A stretch of DNA of 64,000 nt from Nitrospirota bacterium (GCA_024275955.1 JAJRYD010000044.1:62001-126000), one strand, 5' to 3'. Positions 9,198 through 18,121 are shown, counted from the stretch's first letter. Notes: generated from the sequence alone by a model not told the origin. Numbers and translations: made by a program.

Positions 9198-9734
9198 TTA
9201 TTCCTCTACTATTTCCGATACGGTCTCGCGCATCTTCATTATCTCTTCACGGCTCCTGAGGCTTTCAAGCCCCTGAATCGTCGCGTTAACCACATTAAAA
9301 GGATTATTGGTACCAAGCGACTTGGTAAGTATATCCTTAACACCAAGAACATCGAGTATGGCGCGCACAGGCCCGCCAGCGATAACGCCGGTACCTTTCG
9401 ACGCAGGTTTCATCATTACATGCCCGGCACCAAACCTTCCATTCACTTCGTGCGGGATGGTGCCTTCCTGTAGGGAAACGGTAATCAAACGCTTTTTGGC
9501 CGCGGCGATAGCTTTTCTTATCGCCTCCGGCACCTCTCGTGCCTTTCCGTAGCCGGTTCCCACCTTGCCGGACCTATCGCCGACAACAACAAGGGCGCTA
9601 AAGCTAAACCTGCGGCCGCCTTTTACAACCTTGGCGACGCGGTTGATGAAAATAACTTTTTCGGCAAGCTCCACTTCGCCCGGAGCAAGCGGCTCGCGCC
9701 TTCCGCCATGCTGTCCCTTAAATTGTGATGCCAT
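9198..9734 (-). CDS. rpsE: Ribosomal protein uS5
   Basis: Protein of 178 residues. A double-stranded RNA-binding domain ([20 protein letters not shown]) is followed by the [17 protein letters not shown] and [17 protein letters not shown] blocks, important for translational fidelity. The ATG lies 17 bp inside the end of rplR, with GAGGG about four bases upstream, so the two genes overlap. Confidence 0.96.
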   Translation of the reverse strand: MASQFKGQHGGRREPLAPGEVELAEKVIFINRVAKVVKGGRRFSFSALVVVGDRSGKVGTGYGKAREVPEAIRKAIAAAKKRLITVSLQEGTIPHEVNGRFGAGHVMMKPASKGTGVIAGGPVRAILDVLGVKDILTKSLGTNNPFNVVNATIQGLESLRSREEIMKMRETVSEIVEE

Positions 9735-10077
9735 TTTCCCTCAAACTTTCCGCAACCTTTTTTACATTGCCGTGATACGCGTAGCCGTTTCTGTCGAACA
9801 CCATTTTTGAAATCCCTTTGTCTTTTGCCCTTTCGGCAAGTACAGACGCTAGACCTGAAGCGGTTTCCTGATTGTTCTTTGAAAACTTAACTTTAAGGTC
9901 TTTTTCAATCGTTTGGGCGGAAACAATAGTTTTCCCCGCCACGTCGTCAATAACCTGTAGTGATAGATTTTTGTTACTGCGAAAAACAGACAGCCTCGGC
10001 CTTTCGGCTGTGCCGCTAAGATCTTTGCGGATTCTGATTTTTCTTCTTTTCCTCGGTGAAAACGCTTTGCTTCTCAT
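9718..10077 (-). CDS. rplR: Ribosomal protein uL18
   Basis: Protein of 119 residues that carries 5S rRNA onto the large subunit. The basic N-terminus ([14 protein letters not shown]) and the core [16 protein letters not shown] are typical, and the C-terminus ends [20 protein letters not shown]. It is 3 bp behind rplF and overlaps rpsE by 17 bp. Confidence 0.96.
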   Translation of the reverse strand: MRSKAFSPRKRRKIRIRKDLSGTAERPRLSVFRSNKNLSLQVIDDVAGKTIVSAQTIEKDLKVKFSKNNQETASGLASVLAERAKDKGISKMVFDRNGYAYHGNVKKVAESLRENGITI

Positions 10078-10080
10078 ACT

Positions 10081-10629
10081 TTATTTTCCTCCCGCAACCG
10101 ACTTGCCAGCCTTGCGGATTACATGTTCGCCTTTATAGCGGATTCCCTTACCCTTGTACGGCTCCACTTTTCTGAACTGTCTTATATCCGCGGCAACCTG
10201 ACCAACAAGCTGTTTATCCATCCCTTTTATAACAATTTCTGTCTGCTTTTTGCTCACCTCAAACGAAATGCCGGCGGGAGCGTCGAAAGTAATCGGGTGC
10301 GAATAGCCAAGCGCGAGGCTCAACCCCTTGCCTTTAAGCGAAGCACGATAACCGACTCCCTGAAGCTCCAGCTCTTTTTCAAACCCTTTGGAAACACCTA
10401 AAACCATGTTTGCCAGAAGCGACCTAAAAAGACCATGAAGCGCTTTTACCGATTTCGCGTCGCTTGGCCTTTCAACCGTCAGGGTAGTTCCATTAAGTTT
10501 TGGAATTATAGGATCTTTAACTTCACACTTGAGAGTTCCAAGAGACCCTTTCATTTCGACATTACTGCCATTCACCTGAACGGTAACCCCAGAAGGTATC
10601 TCAATCGGCTTAATTCCTATTCTGGACAT
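10081..10629 (-). CDS. rplF: Ribosomal protein uL6
   Basis: Protein of 182 residues opening MSRIGIKPIEIPSGVTV, with the two-fold repeated fold and the C-terminal signature EPYKGKGIRYKGEHVIRKAG. It lies near the factor-binding site of the 50S subunit. One base separates it from rpsH. Confidence 0.97.
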   Translation of the reverse strand: MSRIGIKPIEIPSGVTVQVNGSNVEMKGSLGTLKCEVKDPIIPKLNGTTLTVERPSDAKSVKALHGLFRSLLANMVLGVSKGFEKELELQGVGYRASLKGKGLSLALGYSHPITFDAPAGISFEVSKKQTEIVIKGMDKQLVGQVAADIRQFRKVEPYKGKGIRYKGEHVIRKAGKSVAGGK

Positions 10630-10630
10630 A

Positions 10631-11026
10631 TCACCATATGTAGCAAAGAACTTCGCCGCCGGTTTTTTCTTTCCGGGCGACTGCGTCCGTTACTATTCCT
10701 TTGCTTGACGAAATTATCGCTATTCCAAGACCGCGAAGCACCCTTGGAAGGTCGGCGGCGGAAGAGTATACCCTTCTGCCGGGCTTGCTCATTCTCTTTA
10801 GCCCTGTAATCGCAGGCTTTTTTGAAGAGTCCCATTTAAGGTAGACTCTGATAACGCCCTGCTTATGGTCTTTAATAAGCTTGAACCCGCCTATGTAGCC
10901 CTCTTCCTTCATTATTTCCGCAAGGCGGATCTTAACGCGTGAAGACGGTATCTCCAGTTTGTCGTGCTTAGCCATAATGCTGTTTCTTATCCTTGTGAGC
11001 ATATCTGCTATCGGATCTGTTACCAT
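10631..11026 (-). CDS. rpsH: Ribosomal protein uS8
   Basis: Protein of 131 residues opening [15 protein letters not shown] and ending in the classic block [20 protein letters not shown]. It binds the central domain of 16S rRNA early in 30S assembly, and in some bacteria it also represses the spc operon. It lies 11 bp behind rpsZ. Confidence 0.97.
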   Translation of the reverse strand: MVTDPIADMLTRIRNSIMAKHDKLEIPSSRVKIRLAEIMKEEGYIGGFKLIKDHKQGVIRVYLKWDSSKKPAITGLKRMSKPGRRVYSSAADLPRVLRGLGIAIISSSKGIVTDAVARKEKTGGEVLCYIW

Positions 11027-11037
11027 TCTATATACCC

Positions 11038-11223
11038 CTACCAGCTCGATTTTGTTACGCCGGGAAGCATTCCCTCTAGCGCCAATTTTCTAAAACATAT
11101 TCTGCACATATTAAACTTTCTTAAGTAAGCACGGGGCCTTCCGCAAATCGGACACCTATTGTACGCCCGTGTAGAAAACTTTGCTTCCTTCAAAGCTTTG
11201 GCTATCATAGATTTTTTTGCCAC
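11038..11223 (-). CDS. rpsZ: Ribosomal protein uS14, zinc-binding (type Z)
   Basis: Starts at a GTG (11223) with a perfect AGGAGGA ribosome binding site six bases upstream, giving the usual 61 residues opening (M)[16 protein letters not shown] longer frame to 11256 would run further into rplE and is rejected. Two CxxC pairs, CPIC and CRIC, bind zinc, so this is the short type Z rather than the zinc-free long form. It ends PGVTKSSW as expected. Confidence 0.96.
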   Translation of the reverse strand: MAKKSMIAKALKEAKFSTRAYNRCPICGRPRAYLRKFNMCRICFRKLALEGMLPGVTKSSW

Positions 11224-11233
11224 TCTTTTCCTC

Positions 11234-11776
11234 CTAATTCCTAAAAGGCATTCCAAGAGCCTTTAGGAGTGCTTTACCTTCGATATCGTTTTTTGCCGAA
11301 GTTACGACAGTCACATTCATACCTTTAACTTTATGGATTTTGTCGTATTCGAGTTCAGGGAATATAAGCTGGTCTACTATGCCGAGCGTAAAGTTCCCTT
11401 TTCCATCGAAACCTTTGCCGGGTAGCCCCCTAAAATCGCGTACGCGCGGAAGAGCGGCAGAGACAAGTCTTTCAAGAAACTCGTACATACGATCTTTTCT
11501 GAGAGTCACCTTTACGCCTATGGAAGAACCTTCTTTAAGCTTGAAGTTTGAGACAGACTTCTTCGCCTTTGTAACAATAGGCTTTTGCCCCGTTATGCTT
11601 GTAAGGGTATAAATACCGCCTTCGATAAACTTGCCGTCGGTAACAGCCTCTCCAAGCCCCATGTTAAGCACTATCTTTTGAAGCTTTGGTACCTGAAAGA
11701 TATTCTTAAGCCCAAGCTCTTCCTTAAGCGCTAATACCATCTCTTTTTTGTATCTACTTTTTAATTGTGATGCCAT
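11234..11776 (-). CDS. rplE: Ribosomal protein uL5
   Basis: Protein of 180 residues that binds 5S rRNA and bridges to uS13. Landmarks are [12 protein letters not shown]-like [16 protein letters not shown], the [14 protein letters not shown] block and [20 protein letters not shown]. It is 17 bp behind rplX. Confidence 0.97.
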   Translation of the reverse strand: MASQLKSRYKKEMVLALKEELGLKNIFQVPKLQKIVLNMGLGEAVTDGKFIEGGIYTLTSITGQKPIVTKAKKSVSNFKLKEGSSIGVKVTLRKDRMYEFLERLVSAALPRVRDFRGLPGKGFDGKGNFTLGIVDQLIFPELEYDKIHKVKGMNVTVVTSAKNDIEGKALLKALGMPFRN

Positions 11777-11793
11777 TTTTACTACTTCCTAAA

Positions 11794-12120
11794 TCATGAC
11801 GCGTCGAGCACTTCGCCGCACGCTTTGCATGTTCTTACCTTTTTTCCATCTTCAAGCAGTTTTTTGCCTATCCTTACAGCCTTATCGCATTTGGAGCAGA
11901 CAACTTTTACGTTGTCCAGCCGTATGCCGTTTTCAATCTCGATAATTCCGCCTTGGCTAGACTTTTGCGTAGGCTTTTGGTGCTTCTTTACTATGTTGAG
12001 ATTTTCCACTTTAACTCTGCTTTTTGCCGGCTGTACGGAAAGCACCTTGCCTCTTCGCCCTTTTTCCTTGCCAGCTATAACTTCCACTATGTCGTCTTTT
12101 TTTACATGAAAGGAACTCAT
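11794..12120 (-). CDS. rplX: Ribosomal protein uL24 with zinc ribbon
   Basis: Protein of 108 residues that helps initiate 50S assembly. A KOW motif ([20 protein letters not shown]) is followed by a zinc-ribbon tail with CSKC and CKAC. Its start overlaps the rplN stop as ATGA, with GGAGG four bases upstream inside rplN. Confidence 0.97.
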   Translation of the reverse strand: MSSFHVKKDDIVEVIAGKEKGRRGKVLSVQPAKSRVKVENLNIVKKHQKPTQKSSQGGIIEIENGIRLDNVKVVCSKCDKAVRIGKKLLEDGKKVRTCKACGEVLDAS

Positions 12121-12485
12121 AGAACCTCCGGAGCGAGGGAAACTATTTTCATAAACTTCTTCTCTCTAAGCTCGCGGCCTACAGGCCCAAAAATACGGGT
12201 GCCGACCGGCTCGTTTGAATCGTTGATAAGCACTGCCGCGTTGCTGTCGAACTTGATATAGCTTCCGTTAGGACGGCCACACTCTTTTTTGGTTCTGACA
12301 ATCACCGCTTTTTTAACTTCGCCTTTTTTGATAGCAGAGTTCGGAGCGGCCTGCTTGATGGCGACCTTTATAACATCACCCACGCGGGCATAACGGCGGG
12401 TGGAGCCGCCAAGCACTTTAATGCACTGAACTATCTTAGCGCCGGAGTTATCGGCTACTTCCATTACAGTTCTTAATTGAATCAT
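12117..12485 (-). CDS. rplN: Ribosomal protein uL14
   Basis: Protein of 122 residues opening [20 protein letters not shown], the canonical uL14 start, and containing [20 protein letters not shown]. It lies at the subunit interface beside bL19. It is 3 bp behind rpsQ and overlaps rplX by 4 bp. Confidence 0.98.
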   Translation of the reverse strand: MIQLRTVMEVADNSGAKIVQCIKVLGGSTRRYARVGDVIKVAIKQAAPNSAIKKGEVKKAVIVRTKKECGRPNGSYIKFDSNAAVLINDSNEPVGTRIFGPVGRELREKKFMKIVSLAPEVL

Positions 12486-12488
12486 CTC

Positions 12489-12749
12489 TTACCTGTTGCT
12501 TTCAAGGATGGAAACAACTTTCCATCTTTTAGATTTGCTCAGCGGGCGGGTCTCTACAACCTGCACGGTATCGCCTACCTTACAGCTGTTGTCGCCATCG
12601 TGAGCATAAAGTTTTTTTGTTTTCTTTATAATTTTCCTGAAAACAGGATGGAGAATCTTTCTTTCGATTTTCACTACAACGGTTTTATCCATTTTGCTGC
12701 TTACAACTTCGCCTGTGCGGACTTTTCTATTAGGAGGAAGGTTGGACAT
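12489..12749 (-). CDS. rpsQ: Ribosomal protein uS17
   Basis: Protein of 86 residues with the OB-fold signature [19 protein letters not shown] and the [20 protein letters not shown] block. It binds helix 11 of 16S rRNA. Its start lies 20 bp inside the end of rpmC. Confidence 0.96.
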   Translation of the reverse strand: MSNLPPNRKVRTGEVVSSKMDKTVVVKIERKILHPVFRKIIKKTKKLYAHDGDNSCKVGDTVQVVETRPLSKSKRWKVVSILESNR

Positions 12750-12942
12750 CTTTTGCGTTCTTCCTTTCGCTTACTATCGTGTTTAATCTCGCTATATTGC
12801 GCCTTATTTTCCTCAACTCATGGGGCTTTTCCAACTGCTGTGTAGTCTGCGCAAAACGAAAATTCAGGAAATCCCGCTTCATATCTTCCAGCTTTACTGC
12901 CAGTTCTTCGTCCGTCAGTTCTCTTAATTCCAAAGCCTTCAT
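12730..12942 (-). CDS. rpmC: Ribosomal protein uL29
   Basis: Two-helix protein of 70 residues: [18 protein letters not shown] and [20 protein letters not shown] match the family. A TTG three codons upstream is possible, but the ATG at 12942 overlaps the rplP stop as ATGA and carries a GAGG site nine bases upstream, so it is preferred. The protein sits at the exit tunnel, where trigger factor and SRP dock. Confidence 0.94.
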   Translation of the reverse strand: MKALELRELTDEELAVKLEDMKRDFLNFRFAQTTQQLEKPHELRKIRRNIARLNTIVSERKNAKDVQPSS

Positions 12943-13364
12943 GAAAGACAACCTCTTTCTGCTTTTACCAGTATTCTTGTTCTAAGCGGAAGCTTCATGG
13001 CACCAAGACGCAAAGCCTCTTTTGCTACTTCTACCGTCACTCCGCCCATTTCGAAAATAACTCTTCCCTGCTTAACCCTCGCGACCCACTGCTCAGGAGA
13101 ACCTTTACCTTTACCCATTCTTACTTCGGCAGGCTTTTTTGTAATCGGCTTATCTGGAAACAGCCTTATCCAAACCATTCCACCACGCTTAGCATGCCTA
13201 GTAATGGCAACACGCGCCGCCTCTATCTGCCTGTCGGTAATCATGCCGGGGTCTAAGATCTGAAGCCCGAACTCGCCAAAGCTTATTTTGGAGCCTCGAT
13301 AAGCGATACCCCTGTTTTTCCCTTTTTGGCGTTTTCTGTGTTTGACTTTTTTAGGACTAAGCAT
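12939..13364 (-). CDS. rplP: Ribosomal protein uL16
   Basis: Protein of 141 residues opening [20 protein letters not shown], with the [18 protein letters not shown] and [20 protein letters not shown] blocks. It lies at the A-site/5S rRNA contact of the 50S. It overlaps the end of rpsC by 8 bp. Confidence 0.98.
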   Translation of the reverse strand: MLSPKKVKHRKRQKGKNRGIAYRGSKISFGEFGLQILDPGMITDRQIEAARVAITRHAKRGGMVWIRLFPDKPITKKPAEVRMGKGKGSPEQWVARVKQGRVIFEMGGVTVEVAKEALRLGAMKLPLRTRILVKAERGCLS

Positions 13365-14076
13365 CTTTTGCCTGTTTCTTCGCTTTACGTTTTACAGGTT
13401 TCTTTGCTTTGGACGCTTCATTTTCCTGAACATTTTCCTGACGGTGCTTTATGATTTCGCCATGAAATATCCATACTTTTATCCCTATAATTCCAAAAGT
13501 AGTCGCCGCTTCCGCTACACCGTAATCAATATCGGCGCGCAATGTATGAAGCGGTACTCTGCCCTCTCTGTACCATTCTGTCCTAGCTATTTCGGCGCCG
13601 CCAAGTCTTCCAGCGCAATTTACCCGAATGCCTTTGGCTCCAAACCTCATAGTCGTGCCGACAGACTTTTTCATAGCCCTTCTAAACGCAACACGCCTCT
13701 CAAGCTGTAACGCTATATTTTCGGCTACAAGCTGAGCGTCAATCTCTGGACGACGAACCTCTTTGATGTTTATAGAAACTTCCTGAGTAGAGCCGAGAAG
13801 AACCTGAAGCTGTCTTTTAAGGCTGTCTACTTCAGAGCCTTTCTTTCCTATGATTATGCCGGGCCTTGAAGTAAATATATTTATTTTTATCTGCTTGGCT
13901 CGTCTTTCAATAACAACTTTAGAAACTCCCGCATGCCCAACACGCTTTTTAAGAAACTTCCTTACTTTCAAGTCTTCGTGAAGCTGACTCGCGTAATTCG
14001 CTTCAGAAAACCAGCTGGAAAACCATGGTTTAACTATTCCAAGTCTGAACCCTATAGGATTTGTTTTCTGCCCCAA
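13357..14076 (-). CDS. rpsC: Ribosomal protein uS3
   Basis: Protein of 239 residues opening [14 protein letters not shown]. It carries a KH domain with the [11 protein letters not shown]-type loop ([14 protein letters not shown]) and the C-terminal GVKGIRV-like [20 protein letters not shown]. It lies at the mRNA entrance, where it contributes helicase activity. The last 25 residues form a lysine/alanine-rich tail related in style to the much longer tail on rplV. Confidence 0.97.
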   Translation of the reverse strand: MGQKTNPIGFRLGIVKPWFSSWFSEANYASQLHEDLKVRKFLKKRVGHAGVSKVVIERRAKQIKINIFTSRPGIIIGKKGSEVDSLKRQLQVLLGSTQEVSINIKEVRRPEIDAQLVAENIALQLERRVAFRRAMKKSVGTTMRFGAKGIRVNCAGRLGGAEIARTEWYREGRVPLHTLRADIDYGVAEAATTFGIIGIKVWIFHGEIIKHRQENVQENEASKAKKPVKRKAKKQAKDA

Positions 14077-14090
14077 ACCTGTTCCTTCCC

Positions 14091-14681
14091 TTACTTCTTT
14101 TTAGGCGAAGACTTTTTGACCGTCTTCTTGGTTGTAGATTTCGTAGCCGCCTTCTTCTCTGTTTTCTTGGCCGCAGGCTTGACCGTCTTTTTTGCCGTCT
14201 TCTTGGCTGTAGATTTCGTAGCTACCTTCTTTGTTGTTTTCTTGGCCAGAGATTTTGCCGCCTTCTTTGCAGTTTTCTTGATAGCAGGCTTAGTAGCCTT
14301 GACCGGCACCTTTTTCGCACTTTTGTTCACCGGCTCTTCTTCGACACTGTTTCCATCGGAGAGAACAACTGTGATATGACTTAAGTTCTTATGCAAAACA
14401 TCTGCCCTGCCTCTGGCTCTTGGGAACATCCTCTTGATTATAGGACCTTTGTCTACGAAGATTCTCTCTATCGTCATCTCATCCGGGTCTGGAACGTTTC
14501 TGTCCTCCGCGTTCGCACGGGCGCTTTTAATAACCTTTTCTATTAACCGCGCAGGCTTTTTGGGAGTGAACTGAAGAATACTAAGCGCGTCGGTCACTTT
14601 TTTTCCACGCACGAGGTCGGCCACAAGGCGGGCTTTTTGCGCCGACATCCTTATATGCTTTGCTTTAGCTATCGTTTCCAT
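14091..14681 (-). CDS. rplV: Ribosomal protein uL22 with long histone-H1-like tail
   Basis: First gene of the operon. The first 110 or so residues are normal uL22 ([40 protein letters not shown]), which lines the exit tunnel and contacts all 23S domains. The remaining 80 or so residues are a low-complexity lysine/alanine/threonine tail built of KKTAKK, KSTAKK and KPAAKKT units, giving 196 residues against the usual 110. The DNA of the tail is internally repetitive. The ribosome binding site is AGGA five bases before the ATG, and a strong promoter lies 60 bp upstream. Confidence 0.95.
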   Translation of the reverse strand: METIAKAKHIRMSAQKARLVADLVRGKKVTDALSILQFTPKKPARLIEKVIKSARANAEDRNVPDPDEMTIERIFVDKGPIIKRMFPRARGRADVLHKNLSHITVVLSDGNSVEEEPVNKSAKKVPVKATKPAIKKTAKKAAKSLAKKTTKKVATKSTAKKTAKKTVKPAAKKTEKKAATKSTTKKTVKKSSPKKK

Positions 14682-14741
14682 CTAATTCCTATAAAACCAA
14701 TCAATTCAGTACCCGATTCCCCCAGAAGGTGGAAGCCGACA

Positions 14742-14770
14742 AGTCTATTAACGTCAGAGTAAAATGTCAA
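14742..14770 (-). promoter_or_regulatory. Sigma-70 promoter of the ribosomal operon
   Basis: On the minus strand, a perfect -35 TTGACA (14770-14765), a 17-bp spacer and -10 TAGACT (14747-14742) lie about 60 bp in front of the rplV ATG. Spacing and -35 are ideal and the location explains transcription of the 22 genes that follow. Confidence 0.85.
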
Positions 14771-14912
14771 GATTTTTTCTGCACCCAATCTTGTCTCACA
14801 CGAAGAAAAACTGCTTTTTGTAAGTTAGTAAGAACCTACCAGAGAAAAGCTGTTGCCTCCATGCGAATCGGGAGAGGATACTACATCGGAATCTGTTTTC
14901 AAAGGGTTATTT

Positions 14913-16340
14913 TTATTTTTTCCCAAACCAGAACTTAGTGAACGTAGCGATAGCCCCGCTAAAGAGCTTTTCCCTGTAATACTGGTCTGCCCCCCTTTTG
15001 ACGATTTGGCCCATAGTTGGATATACATGGATGGTGCCGGATATCTTTTGCACAGGTATTCTGTTTGCCATTGCCAGTGCGTATTCGTGTATAAGATCCC
15101 CTGCGTTAGCGCCAAGTATATGCGCCCCAAGTATCTGTCCTTTTTTGTCGCAAACCAGCTTGACCAGCCCTTCGGTGGCATCCTCTATCACCGCTCTGTC
15201 ATGGTCTTTATAGTTATAGCGGTAAATTTTTATTTTATCGCCGTAAAGCTCTCTCGCCTCGGATTCCAGCATACCGACTCTTGCCAGTTCCGGGTCGGTA
15301 AAAGTGCACCACGGCACGACCCTCGTATCAACCTTCCGCCTAACAAGAGGAAAAAGGGCATTGGATATAACTATTCCAGCCGTATACTCGGCCATATGTG
15401 TAAACGGAAGCTTTCCGGTTACATCTCCGCAGGCGTAGATATGAGGCACTGTGGTTCTAAGGGTATCGTCAACCGTAACACCGGAACGGCTTGTTTCCAC
15501 TCCAATCCCTTCGAGGTTTAGCCCCTCTATATTTGGGCTTCGCCCCACCGCGACAAAAAGGCTCTCCGCGCTAAACTTTCTCGCTATTTTTTCCTGCCCA
15601 CAATAGGCACTCAGCGCTATTTTTCCATCTTCGATTCTAATGTTTTCTATTTCGGAACAGACCTTCACCAAAAGCCCTTCCCTCACTGTTGTTTCATGCA
15701 AAATCTTGGTCAGTTCGATATCCTCTCTTGGGAGGATTCCAGTCGCCTTATCGAATACCGTAACTCTGCAACCAAAGCGGGTGAACATCTGGGAGTATTC
15801 AAGCCCTATCGGGCCTGCGCCAAGAGTCAGCATAGACTCGGGCAAAGTTTTGAGTTCGAGCATCGACTCGTTATTTAGATACGGCACATTCTCAAGCCCC
15901 GGTATCGGAAGCTTGGCAGGCCTCGACCCTGTAGAAACAAGAAACTTTCTCGCCCGCAATTCCTTACCTTCCACGATAAAGGTATTTGAATCTTTAAACC
16001 TTCCGGAACCGAAAAAAACATCAATTCCCATCTTCCTGAAACGCTCAGGGTCGTCGTGGACAGATATAGCCGCGCGGACATCACGCATCCGCGCCATTAC
16101 GCGCGAAAAATCGAGCTCGGCATTCTCTACGTTGATACCGAATTTTCTAGCGTTTTTAATGTTGTGGTAAAGCCTTGAAGAGTGGATTAGCGTCTTGGTA
16201 GGAACGCAACCGTAGTTAAGGCAGTCGCCGCCCAGCATTCTTTTTTTCTCAACAAGCGCGACCTTCGCTCCAAACTGCGCCGAACCGCTGGCAGTAACAA
16301 GACCGCCGACTCCGCCGCCGATTATTACAATGTCATACAT
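14913..16340 (-). CDS. MerA/dihydrolipoamide-dehydrogenase-like flavoprotein disulfide reductase
   Basis: A 475-residue class I pyridine-nucleotide disulfide oxidoreductase. The FAD-binding GGGVGG (8-13), the redox-active pair C40/C45 in GGDCLNYGCVPTK, the NAD(P)H-binding GAGPIGLEYSQ and the second FAD motif YACGDVTG are all present, followed by the dimerisation domain. The catalytic HPTxxE of true lipoamide dehydrogenases is replaced by Y440-P-T-M-G-Q445, so the acid/base dyad is missing. From family knowledge MerA also has Tyr there, but this protein has neither the N-terminal metal-binding domain nor the C-terminal vicinal cysteines of MerA. No 2-oxoacid dehydrogenase genes are nearby. The substrate is unknown. 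Confidence 0.85.
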   Translation of the reverse strand: MYDIVIIGGGVGGLVTASGSAQFGAKVALVEKKRMLGGDCLNYGCVPTKTLIHSSRLYHNIKNARKFGINVENAELDFSRVMARMRDVRAAISVHDDPERFRKMGIDVFFGSGRFKDSNTFIVEGKELRARKFLVSTGSRPAKLPIPGLENVPYLNNESMLELKTLPESMLTLGAGPIGLEYSQMFTRFGCRVTVFDKATGILPREDIELTKILHETTVREGLLVKVCSEIENIRIEDGKIALSAYCGQEKIARKFSAESLFVAVGRSPNIEGLNLEGIGVETSRSGVTVDDTLRTTVPHIYACGDVTGKLPFTHMAEYTAGIVISNALFPLVRRKVDTRVVPWCTFTDPELARVGMLESEARELYGDKIKIYRYNYKDHDRAVIEDATEGLVKLVCDKKGQILGAHILGANAGDLIHEYALAMANRIPVQKISGTIHVYPTMGQIVKRGADQYYREKLFSGAIATFTKFWFGKK

Positions 16341-17009
16341 GCTAGAACCCCACTTTAGCTTTTTAAGAAACCACGCGAGAGGCAGAACTGGTTTAGAAAC
16401 AGAAACAGTTCCTAATAGGCTCCACTATAGCAGAAGAAACCTGCTTTCATCCGCTTTAAATAGCCGTCCATGAAAAAGCTGTTTACTGTTTAAACGATTA
16501 TAAAAACCTTTCCCTTTTTAAGAAGGGAAGGCGGCGTGAGCCTGTCAAACTCCGGAAGGATTACCAATAAGAACCACCCCCGCCCTTCGGGCGACCCCTT
16601 CCTTCCGCTTCGCTAAGGAGGAGGTTTTTGTAAATAACCTTGAGTTTAATAACTATATTTTTGATTGCTTCTTCATTTTTCTTGCGATTTCCAAAGAGTT
16701 AAAAACTGCTATTAACCTTTACTCACAGTATGAAGCAACTTTTTCGGGGACGGCTAAATAGCTTTAAATAAGAAAAACTGGTTCCATTCTTAAGTTTTTA
16801 CATTCACTCAAAACATCGGCAACAACGCCATAGAGCTAAACCAAACGTAGACGGCACATACACGCCTCTTAAATATACCCAACAACAACGCCGAAAGCTA
16901 TAAAGAGTACTTCTGCTGGCAGAGATGCTTAAAATAGAAGGCACGGTCTTTCGAGCCGATTAATTGAAAGCTCTGTTTTTACCAAGCCCCGCCCCAACAG
17001 GCTGATGCA
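16341..17009. other. Long gap with decayed sequence, no intact gene
   Basis: An unusually long non-coding stretch for this window. It includes a palindromic repeat (16507-16640, listed separately). The part between 16740 and 16940 reads as short broken frames in several phases, including NNAIELNQT and PNNNAESYKEYFCWQRCLK between stops. I take this as a possible gene remnant but cannot name it. The sequence TTTAAATAAGAAAA near 16762 recurs in the gap at 22003. Confidence 0.5.
16507..16640. repeat. Palindromic intergenic repeat
   Basis: A set of adjacent hairpins: CCTTTCCCTT (16507-16516) against AAGGGAAGG (16523-16531), CGCCC/GGGCG around a TTC loop (16581-16593), and a CCTTCC/GGAGG arm. The outer ends AAAACC and GGTTTTTG are complementary. 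It resembles in style the CCTCC...GGAGG cores of the repeats at 23470 and 53193 but is not a clean copy of either. Confidence 0.5.
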
Positions 17010-17137
17010 GGGGCTGTTTCCAAAAGAGTTTTTAAGCGTTTTAAAGGAAAGTTCATTTTCTAACTTCGTAAAAACAGAGGCTTTAGAGCTTGGCGATTTA
17101 CAGCGAAATTCAATTTATGCCATTCGGCAATAGCCCC
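17010..17137 (+). mobile_element. MITE-like element, family A, copy 1
   Basis: A 128-bp element starting GGGGCTGTTTCC and ending GGCAATAGCCCC (imperfect terminal inverted repeats), flanked by 5-bp direct repeats ATGCA (17005-17009 and 17138-17142). It shares its whole length with copies at 24708, 40287 and 53277. It encodes nothing. Confidence 0.85.
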
Positions 17138-17222
17138 ATGCAGATTCATGCTCTGCCGGCTTGAGGTTGCCAAGAGAAAAAATGGCCATAAGAAGATGCT
17201 TATAGGCTTTAGCTGACAGCGG

Positions 17223-18062
17223 CTAGATGCCTGCGGGAATTTCCCAGCCAAGCTGTCTTAGTATCGCAGGAAGCGGTTGCCCTGTCTGCACGCGAAGAGC
17301 CTTTGCTATATGGAACTCTGAACGGGCTATAAAACCTCTCTTAACAAGCTTGCCGACTCTGCGGCTCTCAAAAAACCGTACAACAACGTGCTTTAAGGCT
17401 CGGCCCTCCTTCTCTATTTTTTTAAGAATATTTTTTGCGTTGCGCCTGTTTATGTTTTGTAGTGCGTTCACGGCGGCACATGCTATTTTTATATCTTCAT
17501 TGCGTAGATACGTTTCAAGTATCTTCACCGAGCCTTTATGATCTACAAGACCTAGACAAAAAATTATCTCCGCCACAAGATACGGCTCGGCAACTTTTAA
17601 CTCACTTTCAAAAATAGCCAGCGCTTCAAAACCATGACAGATAGCCAAAGCCCTCGCCGCCTGCTTTTTGACAAACCCGTTGCTGGACTCGAAAAACCGC
17701 AAACGCAATTCCTCAAACGACAACGAAGATACCCGCGCGTCTACATACCCGCCGCGATAAACCTTTCGCTTGCGCGACCGCTCTCTGGCAGATGCTCTTT
17801 TGGGCAACTTTTGGAAAAATGTAACCTTTGCCACGAAAGCGGCAAAAGCAGTTTGCCACCTCTTTGGTTTTTTAAGGCCAAGGCTCTTATAATGTTTTTG
17901 TATCTCGTGATATGCCTTTACCGTATCTTTGAATTTATCGGTATCGCCAATGCCGTCATTAGAATCGGGGTGATAACGCAGAACAGCCTTTCGATACGCA
18001 TTTTTTATTTCTGCCATATCGGCTCCGGGCTTTACCCTAAGAATAGAAAAATAATGGTTCAT
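17223..18062 (-). CDS. J-domain protein with HEAT-like repeats and MshEN-like tail
   Basis: A 279-residue cytoplasmic protein. Residues 1-65 are a J domain (YFSILRVKPGADMAEIKNAY, HPD motif in YHPDSN), which would stimulate a DnaK-type ATPase. A basic linker follows, then HEAT-like helical pairs (KKQAARALAICHGFEALAIF; LVAEIIFCLGLVDHKGSVKI; IACAAVNALQNI). The last 40 residues (KRGFIARSEFHIAKALRVQT, then PAILRQLGW) resemble the N-terminal helical module of GspE/PilB-type ATPases that can bind c-di-GMP. There is no G/F or zinc region, so it is not DnaJ itself. Its role is unknown. Its promoter shares the -35 with the divergent ABC operon. Confidence 0.75.
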   Translation of the reverse strand: MNHYFSILRVKPGADMAEIKNAYRKAVLRYHPDSNDGIGDTDKFKDTVKAYHEIQKHYKSLGLKKPKRWQTAFAAFVAKVTFFQKLPKRASARERSRKRKVYRGGYVDARVSSLSFEELRLRFFESSNGFVKKQAARALAICHGFEALAIFESELKVAEPYLVAEIIFCLGLVDHKGSVKILETYLRNEDIKIACAAVNALQNINRRNAKNILKKIEKEGRALKHVVVRFFESRRVGKLVKRGFIARSEFHIAKALRVQTGQPLPAILRQLGWEIPAGI

Positions 18063-18092
18063 TTACCCTTGCTTACCCCAAAAATTGGTAGT

Positions 18093-18121
18093 AATTTAAT
18101 ATAATTATAGGGGCTTGTCAA
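18093..18121 (-). promoter_or_regulatory. Promoter of the J-domain gene
   Basis: Minus-strand TTGACA (18121-18116), 17-bp spacer and TAAATT (18098-18093), about 30 bp before the ATG at 18062. Its -35 overlaps the -35 of the divergent promoter at 18115. Confidence 0.6.

Noticed and set aside
13933-14384. Phe/Val/Leu-rich frames antisense to the rplV tail
   Set aside because: They are the reverse reading of the Lys/Ala repeat. The apparent hydrophobic repeats are a by-product of AAG/GCC-rich codons on the coding strand.
14853-15521. 222-codon frame antisense to the MerA-like reductase gene
   Set aside because: It lies entirely over a gene with clear catalytic motifs on the other strand and resembles no protein.
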